Shown here one piece after another: positions 52,501 to 59,286 of a stretch of 64,000 nt of DNA (positions are counted from its first letter, which is position 1; the number at the start of each line of letters is the position of its first letter). The notes beneath the pieces were generated by a model. It ran no database searches, was not told where the DNA came from, and saw only the letters and a program-made list of their open reading frames with translations. The DNA comes from Polaribacter aestuariivivens. GTDB taxonomy: Bacteria; Bacteroidota; Bacteroidia; Flavobacteriales; Flavobacteriaceae. The stretch is taken from contig NZ_VANR01000005.1 in the NCBI RefSeq assembly GCF_005885675.1, positions 124,001 through 188,000 on the forward strand, written 5' to 3'. A program made the position numbers and the translations under genes.

Positions 52501-52545
52501 GAAGCCAAAACAAATAATTCCGTAACGCCACAAAAACAAAACTAA
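49510..52545 (+). CDS. Large periplasmic TPR protein
   Basis: A 1011-residue exported protein: a signal peptide ends at FTMFSQ, then tandem tetratricopeptide and Sel1/BamD-like helical pairs run to the end (for example YYQLGYAYYKQNDFENAINNFNKIID, LVRLGDSYFASRNYKDALKAYDKV, DALSKLAQIYLQEGNYNEALPILDRL). Repeats like these bind partner proteins. The ATG at 49510 is preferred to the TTG at 49489. The stop overlaps the start of the following barrel gene by one base (TAATG), so the two are made in step and probably form one complex at the outer membrane. The same pair recurs across Bacteroidota. Confidence 0.85.
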   Translation: MKNLIHKKIFLSFFVFLISFTMFSQQTVADTNILKEYNDALKLYNSKAYAAAQNTFKTVLNNAVIGSNLKTDATYYEAMCAIKLNQTNADKKVLSFVEEYPNSNKKNVSFFNVGNYYFANKKASYALKWYQKVDTKILSKENKKELDFKMGYGFLVTNNLQLAKDRFLLLINDAKYGNDSRYYYGYIAYKLEDYGIAESTLKEIADNATYKAEISYYLLDISFKAGKFKRCIEVGKKLLPDAKRDLKSDISKIIGESYFNLEEYAEAIPYLKNYRGKKGKWNNTDYYQLGYAYYKQNDFENAINNFNKIIDEKNNVSQNAYYHLGECYLNIDQKNEALNAFRSASEMDFDKKIKEDAALNYAKLSYEAGNPFEPVSEVLQNYLKAYPKSKAYEEINKLVVSSFINQQDYQGALEFLAQKKSEENLAIILEVSLYRGIQLFTEEKYKQALPFFSEAKKSKNIEAQERAKFWEAETLYRLEKYEDAITKFESFNNNLQSKNKEFKLTDYSIGYGYFKLKKYDKAIVAFKTYLAKDSIENDTKYDALVRLGDSYFASRNYKDALKAYDKVVAEFGSDSDYAQYQIGMSYGFIENDTEKLLALKKVINEYQNSNLKDDALYQLATTYTKIKDNKNAHIAYDRLLEKYPNSIFISRALLRQGLLYYNEGENQRALMKYKQVTSRFPNSPDALEAVVNARNVYIDDGNLNDYVNWISDLKFINVSNSDIDNTAFAVAEKKYLNSKNGLEIAQSLIDYNRQFPDGIHKIKANYYLADVYFKVKEFKQAITPYQNVINEDRNEYTEDALSKLAQIYLQEGNYNEALPILDRLELEANGTENILFAQSNLMKAYYETGAYDFAEEYAQKILRQDKIDSNLENDARIIIARSSFKNEDFTTAEEFYSEIEKTANGELMAEALYYNAFFKNQQNQYAASNKIVQKLIANYANYKYWGVKSYVIMGKNYYGLKDIYQATFVLENVIKNFKQYEDIIKEAQEELTKIKENEAKTNNSVTPQKQN

Positions 52546-54302
52546 TGAAAAGAGGTATTTTACTATTACTTATTTTATTTTGTTTTTTATCTACCAATGG
52601 TCAAGAGCAAAAAATAGATACTGTGGAAACAGAAATTGTAAACGTGGTTACAAAGTTTAATCCAGAAATTGCTGATGCAAAAAAAATCAATAAAAATCCT
52701 GTTATAAAATTATTAGGAAAAAGTAAAAAACAGAAACTAACTTACAGCATTTATTCTGCTCCAGTTGCTTCTACTTTTATTCCAAAAACAGGTGCAATAA
52801 AAGGTATTGATGTTGGTGTAAAAGAACGAGTTTACAACAATTATTTAGCTGCTGGTTACGGTAATTACGGAAGCCCATATGCAGAAGCTTTCATATACAA
52901 AAATACACGTTTCGATAATGAGTATGGGTTATCAGCCAAATATATTGCCTCAACAGAAAATGTAAGAGACTCAAAATTAAATAGTAATTTCTCAAACTTT
53001 CAAGCTTCTTTATTTTACAAACAAGTTGATCGCTATTTCGATTGGAAAGTAGGTTTAAATACAGAATTAAGTCAATACAATTGGTATGGTTTACCAAATA
53101 TGACTTTTGATGAGCCAGTTTTAAATACCATAAACGAATTACAAAAATATAATTATGTTAAAGTTGATGGTGATTTTAAATTTCACGATTCTTACATAGA
53201 TTATGGTAAAATTTCCGTATCATATTTTACAGATTTATATAACAGTAAAGAAATTTTAGCAAATTTTAATGCAAAATTAAACTTCCCTTTAGATTTTTTA
53301 GGAGATTATTTAAACGACATTTCAATAAAAACCAATGTAGAGTTTTTAAACGGAAGTTTTGAAAATAATTATGCAAAAACAAGTAAAGTAAATTACAATA
53401 TAATCACCGCCAAATTAAACCCAGAATACAAAGTAAATTATGCAGGTTTTTCTATTAAAACGGCTTTAAATATAATCGCTTCTTTAGATACTGAAAATAA
53501 CGCTACAAATATATTTTTATATCCAGACATATTTGCGCAAACTGCTATTTTAAAAAATTATGTAAATATTTATGCAGGAATCACTGGTAATTTACACACA
53601 AATACTTACAAGCAATTTACAGAAGAAAATCAATACGTTTCTCCAACACTTTTTATAACGCAAACTGCAGAAACATCAAATTTATTTTTGGGTTTACAAG
53701 GAAATATCACAAACGAAATTAGCTACAATATTAAAGGTAGTAGTATTAAAGAAGAAGACAAACCTTTGTTTTTAAGAAATAACACAAAATCTGATGGAAC
53801 AAATGCCTCAGTTAACGGACGAACTTTGGCAGGTTATGAATATGGAAACTCTTTCTATATCTATTATGATGATGTTAAAACTACTTCCTTTTACGGAGAA
53901 ATAGCGTATGATTATTCAAGAAAATTATCTTTTAGCACACAATTTCAATTTGATAATTTTACCATGACAAATGCCATAGAAAAATGGAATTTACCAACAT
54001 TGCAAGCCTCTTTTTTAGGGAAATATAAAGAAGATAAATGGTTTGCAACTACCAATATTTTTTATGTTAGTGAACGAAAAGATGCGCTTTATAATGCGCA
54101 ATTTCCATCTAGTCTTAGAGGTATAGAAACTATAAACTCTTTTATAGATGTTAATTTAAATGGTGGTTATCATTTTAACGATAAATTTTCTGCTTTTCTA
54201 AAAGCAAACAATATTTTAAACACCAAATATCAACGTTTTGCTAATTTTGATACTCAAGGTTTTCAAATTTTAGGAGGTATTACATATAAGTTCGATTTCT
54301 AA
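52545..54302 (+). CDS. TonB-receptor-like outer-membrane beta-barrel
   Basis: A 585-residue outer-membrane protein with a signal peptide (ending at STNGQ). The N-terminus has a short segment EIVNVVTKFNPEIADAKKINKNP instead of a full plug, followed by many amphipathic beta-strands and a receptor-style end: LNGGYHFNDKFSAFLKANNILNTKYQRFANFDTQGFQILGGITYKFDF. The LKANNILNTKYQ step and terminal Phe are those of TonB-dependent receptors. It looks like a plug-reduced receptor working with the TPR protein encoded upstream by a coupled gene. Function is unknown. Confidence 0.8.
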   Translation: MKRGILLLLILFCFLSTNGQEQKIDTVETEIVNVVTKFNPEIADAKKINKNPVIKLLGKSKKQKLTYSIYSAPVASTFIPKTGAIKGIDVGVKERVYNNYLAAGYGNYGSPYAEAFIYKNTRFDNEYGLSAKYIASTENVRDSKLNSNFSNFQASLFYKQVDRYFDWKVGLNTELSQYNWYGLPNMTFDEPVLNTINELQKYNYVKVDGDFKFHDSYIDYGKISVSYFTDLYNSKEILANFNAKLNFPLDFLGDYLNDISIKTNVEFLNGSFENNYAKTSKVNYNIITAKLNPEYKVNYAGFSIKTALNIIASLDTENNATNIFLYPDIFAQTAILKNYVNIYAGITGNLHTNTYKQFTEENQYVSPTLFITQTAETSNLFLGLQGNITNEISYNIKGSSIKEEDKPLFLRNNTKSDGTNASVNGRTLAGYEYGNSFYIYYDDVKTTSFYGEIAYDYSRKLSFSTQFQFDNFTMTNAIEKWNLPTLQASFLGKYKEDKWFATTNIFYVSERKDALYNAQFPSSLRGIETINSFIDVNLNGGYHFNDKFSAFLKANNILNTKYQRFANFDTQGFQILGGITYKFDF

Positions 54303-54305
54303 ATT

Positions 54306-55100
54306 TTGATAAAAATATTTATTAACTTATTTTTAATTATAACCTTAACAATAATAACGCAAATTGGAGGTTTCATTTATTGGTTATCATTATTATTTAT
54401 TTCAAACAAAAAAGAAAAATATAAGGTTAAAATATTTTCTTTATTTGTAGTACTTTATTTGAGTTCAACCTTTCTAATTATCCCTAAAATAGCTCCATTT
54501 TTTGGGAAAGTAAAAATAGAAGACACCAACAAACTTGAAGCCCATAATTTTATAACAAAGCTTTGTAATAGAAATTATGTCACTCCAAAGTTGCATAATG
54601 TTATTACTAATGTGTCTCAAAGTTTTAATAAAGAATTTCCAAAAATAAAAGTTATTTATTTAGATGCAAATTTTCCTTTTTTTGATGGTTTTCCTCTAAT
54701 TCCACATTTGAGTCATAATGATGGAAAAAAAATTGATATATCATTTGTTTATGAAAATAAAAATAAAGAAACAACTAATTTAAAACCATCAAATAGTGGT
54801 TATGGTATTTTTGAAGAACCTAAAACAGATGAAATAAACCAAAATAAAAAATGCAAACAAAATGGTAATTGGCAATACAATTTTACTAAATATTTTACAC
54901 TTGGACATTCTAATAAAAACTTAAAAATATCAGAAAAAGCTACAAAAGTTTTAATTGAAATAATTTTAAAAAGTGACATTCACAAACTTTTCATAGAACC
55001 TCATTTGAAAACAAGATTAAAATTGAAAAATGAAAAAATTAGATTTCATGGTTGTAAAGCTGTAAGACATGATGATCATATTCATTTCCAAATAAAGTAA
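54306..55100 (+). CDS. Membrane-anchored LAS-type zinc metallopeptidase, probable murein hydrolase
   Basis: A 264-residue protein with two N-terminal membrane helices (about 5-30 and 43-66) and an extracytoplasmic domain. The catalytic domain carries the LAS metallopeptidase pattern: His137 and Asp144 in SHNDGKKID (H-x6-D) and His258-x-His260 in DDHIHF near the end, as in MepA (M74) and D-Ala-D-Ala peptidases (M15). Enzymes of this fold cut peptide cross-links in murein. Overall similarity to any one family is low, so the assignment rests on motif spacing. The start is the TTG at 54306. It follows the barrel gene by three bases and so may join that transcript. Confidence 0.65.
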   Translation: MIKIFINLFLIITLTIITQIGGFIYWLSLLFISNKKEKYKVKIFSLFVVLYLSSTFLIIPKIAPFFGKVKIEDTNKLEAHNFITKLCNRNYVTPKLHNVITNVSQSFNKEFPKIKVIYLDANFPFFDGFPLIPHLSHNDGKKIDISFVYENKNKETTNLKPSNSGYGIFEEPKTDEINQNKKCKQNGNWQYNFTKYFTLGHSNKNLKISEKATKVLIEIILKSDIHKLFIEPHLKTRLKLKNEKIRFHGCKAVRHDDHIHFQIK

Positions 55101-55150
55101 ATTATCATTTCATTTTTGTAGATTTATAAATTATTAAACACTACTACCAA

Positions 55151-56584
55151 ATGAAAAAAATATTACTCTTCACCTTACTTACGTTCTTGATGTTTGCCTG
55201 CGACCAAAAACAAGAAAAAATTATTGATTCCAATAAATTATCTGCAGAAGAAAAAACAGATTCAACAAACATAAAAAAGTTATTCAACAGTGCTTTAATG
55301 GAAGGGAAGTCTTATGAATGGCTTCGTGATTTAACTACCAATATTGGTGGTAGATTGTCTGGTTCTCCTGAAGCTGCAAAAGCTGTAGAATGGGGTGCAA
55401 AATTAATGACAGAAGTTGGCTTAGATTCAGTTTGGCTACAACCAGTAATGGTGCCACATTGGGTTCGTGGAGAAAAAGAAATTGCAACATATACCACAAA
55501 TGGAATTCAAAAAAATGTACCTATTTGTGCGTTAGGATTTTCAATTGCTACACCAAAATCTGGAGTTTTAGCAGAAGTTATTGAAGTGAAAAGTTTAGAA
55601 GAAGCTCAAGCTTTAGGTAATAAAATGGAAGGTAAAATTGTATTTTTCAATCGTCCTTTCGACAATACACTCATCAATACTTTTAAAGCATATGGTGGTT
55701 GTGTAGATCAAAGAGTTCGAGGTGCAAGCGTTTGTGGTAAATTTGGAGCAAAAGGTGTTATTGTTCGTTCAATGACAAATGCTGTAGACGATTACCCTCA
55801 TACAGGAACCATGAGTTATGGAAACTTACCAAAAGAAAAATACATACCTACTGCAGCTATTAGCAGTAGAGCTGCAAATATTTTAAGTGAAGACTTGAAA
55901 AAAAATTCGGCTTTAAAATTCTACTTCAAACAAAGCTGTAAAAACTTACCTGATGCACCTTCATTTAATGTTGTTGGTGAAATTAAAGGAACAGAAACTC
56001 CAGAAAATATTTTTGTTGTTGGTGGTCATTTAGATTCTTGGGACTTAGGAGATGGCGCTCATGATGATGGAACAGGAATTGTACAATCTTTAGAGGTAGC
56101 TTATTTATTCAAAAAAAACAATATCAAACCTAAAAATACCATAAGAGTTGTCTTTTTTATGAATGAAGAAAACGGAACTAGAGGTGCAAAAAAATATGCT
56201 GAATTAGCAAAGCAAAATAAAGAAAATCATATTGGTGGCTTAGAATCTGATGCTGGTGGTCATACTCCAAGAGGTTTTTCTATTGATGCAAATAATGCTA
56301 ACACAAAACTATTACAAAGTTGGAAAAAATTACTTTCACCTTATGGTTTACACGATATTGATAAAGGTGGCTCTGGTGCAGATATTAGTCCTTTAAAAGG
56401 AGAAAATGTAACTTTAGTTGGATACAGACCTGACAGTCAAAGATATTTTGATTACCACCACACAAGTATTGATACGTTTGATAAAGTAAACAAACGTGAA
56501 TTAGAACTTGGTAGTGCTTCAATGGCTAGTATAATTTATTTGATGGATAAATATTTGTACAACAACACACCTGTTAAACCATAA
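55151..56584 (+). CDS. M28-family metallopeptidase with PA domain, lipoprotein
   Basis: A 477-residue lipoprotein (signal peptide ends LMFAC, Cys17). After an N-terminal part, a protease-associated insert covers about 125-245 (IVFFNRPFDN, KGVIVRSMTNAVDDYPHTG), then the M28 catalytic core: VGGHLDSWDLGDGAHDDGTGIVQS with His and Asp ligands, FFMNEENGTRGAKKYA with the Glu pair, LESDAGGHTPRGF, and the last ligand in DYHHTSIDTFDKV. It is a secreted aminopeptidase of the carboxypeptidase Q/PSMA branch. It trims peptides taken up or made by other proteases. The DoxX gene follows after four bases. Confidence 0.9.
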   Translation: MKKILLFTLLTFLMFACDQKQEKIIDSNKLSAEEKTDSTNIKKLFNSALMEGKSYEWLRDLTTNIGGRLSGSPEAAKAVEWGAKLMTEVGLDSVWLQPVMVPHWVRGEKEIATYTTNGIQKNVPICALGFSIATPKSGVLAEVIEVKSLEEAQALGNKMEGKIVFFNRPFDNTLINTFKAYGGCVDQRVRGASVCGKFGAKGVIVRSMTNAVDDYPHTGTMSYGNLPKEKYIPTAAISSRAANILSEDLKKNSALKFYFKQSCKNLPDAPSFNVVGEIKGTETPENIFVVGGHLDSWDLGDGAHDDGTGIVQSLEVAYLFKKNNIKPKNTIRVVFFMNEENGTRGAKKYAELAKQNKENHIGGLESDAGGHTPRGFSIDANNANTKLLQSWKKLLSPYGLHDIDKGGSGADISPLKGENVTLVGYRPDSQRYFDYHHTSIDTFDKVNKRELELGSASMASIIYLMDKYLYNNTPVKP

Positions 56585-56588
56585 TTTT

Positions 56589-56951
56589 ATGGAAATTACA
56601 ATTCTAATTTTAAAGATTATTTTCGGTGTATTTTTCTGTTTTGCAGGAATAATGCATATTATAAAACCAAGAATATTCAAAAATTTTATTCCAGATTTTT
56701 TTCCAAAAAAAGCCGTAAATTATATTGTTGGAGTTGTAGAGTTTCTTCTTGGTTTTGGACTTTTTTTTTCAGAAAGTGTAAAAGAAGCAGCTTATGGTAT
56801 TTTTATACTAATGATTCTGTTTCTACCAATTCATATTTGGGACGTCACAAGAATTAGACCAGCAATAGGATCAAAGAAAATAGCAATTATTAGAATACCA
56901 TTACAATTTTTACTAATGTATTGTGCATACTTAATTTATATAAATTCATGA
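56589..56951 (+). CDS. DoxX-family membrane protein
   Basis: A 120-residue protein with four hydrophobic helices. The DoxX/MauE-like signature FFCFAGIMHIIKPRIFKNFIPDFFPKKAVNYIVGVVEFLLGFGLFF is present (15-60). Members are linked to redox or sulfur processes, but most have no assigned role. It lies between the M28 peptidase gene and the amidohydrolase gene, whose start overlaps its stop (ATGA), so all three appear to be in one operon. Confidence 0.85.
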   Translation: MEITILILKIIFGVFFCFAGIMHIIKPRIFKNFIPDFFPKKAVNYIVGVVEFLLGFGLFFSESVKEAAYGIFILMILFLPIHIWDVTRIRPAIGSKKIAIIRIPLQFLLMYCAYLIYINS

Positions 56952-58561
56952 AACATATCATCTCAATTTTAATCATCACTTTCTTCATTTTTTCTTGTTC
57001 AAAAAAAGAAGCCGATTTAATTGTTATTAATTCTAATACCTATACAGTTAATAATAATTTTGAAAATTCAGAAGCTTTTGCAGTAAAAAACGGAAAGTTT
57101 ATAGCAGTAGGAACTAACAAAGAAATTCAAAGCAACTTCACATCAAAAAACATTATTGATGCTGAAAATAAAACAATTGTTCCTGGTTTAATAGATGCTC
57201 ATTGCCATTTTTACAGAATGGGTTTGCAACAACAAAAAGTATCATTAGAAGGCACAAAAAGTTATGATGAAGTCTTACAAAAATTAGTTGCTTTTCAAAA
57301 AGAAAAAAACACCAAATTTATTACAGGACGTGGTTGGGATCAAAACGATTGGGAAGTGAAAGAATTTCCTACTAAGCAAAAATTAGATTCTTTATTTCCA
57401 ACAATTCCTGTAGCAATTAGAAGAGTGGATGGTCATGCGCTTTTGGTAAATCAAGCAGCAATTGATTTATCTGGTATTACAAAAAATACTCCAGTTTCTG
57501 GTGGTGAAATTATTGTTAAAAACGGTAAAATGACAGGGGTTTTAATTGATGCTGCCATGGATTTTATCAAATTCCCATCAACCTCAAAACAAGAAGCAAT
57601 TCAAGGTTTGTTAGATGCACAAAAAATATCTTTTTCTTATGGATTAACAACAGTTGATGATGCTGGATTATCCAGAAATACGATTGAATTGATTGATAGT
57701 TTACAACAAACTGATGATTTAAAAATGCGTGTGTATGCAATGGTTTCTGGAGATAATCAAGAACAAATTAATTATTACATCAAAAAAGGAATCATAAAAA
57801 CTGATAAACTGAATGTTCGATCTTTTAAAGTGTATGGTGATGGCGCTTTAGGTTCTAGAGGTGCTGCCTTGAGAAAACCATATTCAGATAGAGAAAATCA
57901 TTTTGGAGCCTTGATTTATTCACCAGAAAGATATCAAGAAATCGCAAAACAAATTGCAAATTCCGATTATCAAATGAATACACATGCTATTGGAGATTCT
58001 GCAAATACTTGGATGTTAAAAACTTACAAAAATGTTTTAAAAGATGCTAAAAATAGACGTTGGCGAATTGAACACGCACAAATAATTTCTGAAGAAGATT
58101 TTATTCATTTCGATAATATTTTACCTTCAGTTCAGCCTACACATGCAACTTCTGATATGTATTGGGCAAAAGATAGAGTTGGAGCAGAAAGAATGAAAGG
58201 AGCTTATGCTTTTAAAGATTTACTAAATAAATATGGTAAAATTGCTTTAGGTACAGATTTTCCAGTAGAACAAGTAAATCCGTTTTTAACGTTTTATGCT
58301 GCAGTTGCTAGGCAAGATGCTGAAGGTTTTCCTACAAACGGTTTTCAAATGGAAAATGCATTAAGTAGAGAAGAAACCTTAAAAGGAATGACTATTTGGG
58401 CTGCTTATTCTAATTTTGAAGAAGATGAAAAAGGAAGTATTGAAGTAGGTAAATTTGCTGATTTTGCAATTTTAAATCAGAATATCATGAAAGTTTCAAG
58501 CAATGAAATACCAAAAACAAGAGCAATTTCTACATACTTAAATGGTAAAAAAGTTTTTTAA
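56948..58561 (+). CDS. YtcJ-like amidohydrolase, lipoprotein
   Basis: A 537-residue metal-dependent hydrolase of the amidohydrolase-3 group. The signal peptide ends FIFSC, so it is a lipoprotein. The TIM-barrel metal sites read: DAHCHFY (HxH), KVYGDGALGSRGAALRKPY (near 300-320, carries the usual bridging-Lys position), NTHAIGDSANTWML, EHAQIISEEDF and LGTDFPVEQVNPF with the last Asp. An N-terminal and C-terminal composite beta-sandwich (ADLIVINSNTYTV and FADFAILNQNIMKV) frames it. It cleaves an amide or related bond in an unknown substrate. The ATG at 56948 is chosen; it overlaps the DoxX stop. Confidence 0.88.
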   Translation: MKHIISILIITFFIFSCSKKEADLIVINSNTYTVNNNFENSEAFAVKNGKFIAVGTNKEIQSNFTSKNIIDAENKTIVPGLIDAHCHFYRMGLQQQKVSLEGTKSYDEVLQKLVAFQKEKNTKFITGRGWDQNDWEVKEFPTKQKLDSLFPTIPVAIRRVDGHALLVNQAAIDLSGITKNTPVSGGEIIVKNGKMTGVLIDAAMDFIKFPSTSKQEAIQGLLDAQKISFSYGLTTVDDAGLSRNTIELIDSLQQTDDLKMRVYAMVSGDNQEQINYYIKKGIIKTDKLNVRSFKVYGDGALGSRGAALRKPYSDRENHFGALIYSPERYQEIAKQIANSDYQMNTHAIGDSANTWMLKTYKNVLKDAKNRRWRIEHAQIISEEDFIHFDNILPSVQPTHATSDMYWAKDRVGAERMKGAYAFKDLLNKYGKIALGTDFPVEQVNPFLTFYAAVARQDAEGFPTNGFQMENALSREETLKGMTIWAAYSNFEEDEKGSIEVGKFADFAILNQNIMKVSSNEIPKTRAISTYLNGKKVF

Positions 58562-58584
58562 CATTTTATTAATTTAAAAACAAT

Positions 58585-58592
58585 TAAATTTG
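58585..58592 (+). promoter_or_regulatory. Candidate -7 box for the plug-only protein gene
   Basis: TAAATTTG matches TAnnTTTG, 14 bases before the ATG at 58606 and 29 before the ATG at 58621. It suggests separate transcription from the amidohydrolase gene. Confidence 0.4.
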
Positions 58593-58605
58593 TTAAAATA
58601 AAATT

Positions 58606-59247
58606 ATGAATTTAGTAGTTATGAAAATATTTAAAAAAATCATCTCAGTTTTAGTACTTTTCTTTTATCTAGGAGTTTCTTCTCAAGAAAAAATAGATTT
58701 AACAGTTGTTGTAAAAGATGACACAAATAAGCCTATACCTGGTGCTGTTATTCTAATTGATGATATCAAACAAAAAAGAGTAGCAAACTCTAAAGGTATA
58801 TTTAAGATTAAGTTAAAAAAAAGACCTAATGAAATTGCTGCATTTTCTGTATTACATGGCATTAAAAAAGTAAAATATGTGGGTCAAAAAAACATTTATA
58901 TGATTGTTGGAGGTGATAAAGATGTTAAATTAGATATTGTTCCCAGTAATTCAAACCAAGTAGGTGGTGGTGCTCAACAATTTAGAAATATTTATGATTA
59001 TTTAAGAGGTAAAGTTGCTGGTGTAAATATTGACACAAATAATAGAATATCTATAAGAGGAGCTGGAAGTATTAATGGAAATACACAACCCCTACTTGTA
59101 CTTAATGGAGTTCAAGTTAACGAAACAACTTTTGGAGATATTGTTCCAACTACTATAAAAAGCATAAAAATTTTAAAGGGTCCAGAAACAGCAGTTTATG
59201 GCATTAGAGGTGCCAATGGTGTTATTGAAGTTAAAACAGCACTTTAA
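58606..59247 (+). CDS. Stand-alone secreted carboxypeptidase-regulatory plus TonB-plug protein, no barrel
   Basis: A 213-residue exported protein (signal peptide ending at GVSSQ; the ATG at 58621 is an equally good start). Residues about 28-110 are a carboxypeptidase-regulatory-like fold (VVVKDDTNKPIPGAVILIDD), and about 120-212 a TonB plug (RNIYDYLRGKVAGVNIDTNN, ISIRGAGSINGNTQPLLVLNG, TTIKSIKILKGPETAVYGIRGANGVIEVKTAL). This is the N-terminal third of a SusC receptor, complete to the last strand before the barrel, and then it stops at a clean terminator. The same module is embedded in the macroglobulin at 22.8 kb. Such a free plug could bind TonB or a receptor, or be a decoy; unknown. Confidence 0.85.
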   Translation: MNLVVMKIFKKIISVLVLFFYLGVSSQEKIDLTVVVKDDTNKPIPGAVILIDDIKQKRVANSKGIFKIKLKKRPNEIAAFSVLHGIKKVKYVGQKNIYMIVGGDKDVKLDIVPSNSNQVGGGAQQFRNIYDYLRGKVAGVNIDTNNRISIRGAGSINGNTQPLLVLNGVQVNETTFGDIVPTTIKSIKILKGPETAVYGIRGANGVIEVKTAL

Positions 59248-59286
59248 AAAAAAGTCGAAACTTAATAAGTTTCAACTTTTTTTTAT
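59244..59286. terminator. Bidirectional terminator
   Basis: AAAGT-C-GAAACTT pairs with AAGTTTC-A-ACTTT (59251-59263 with 59267-59279) in a hairpin flanked by A- and T-runs. It lies between the plug-only gene and the convergent S41 protease gene. Confidence 0.85.
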
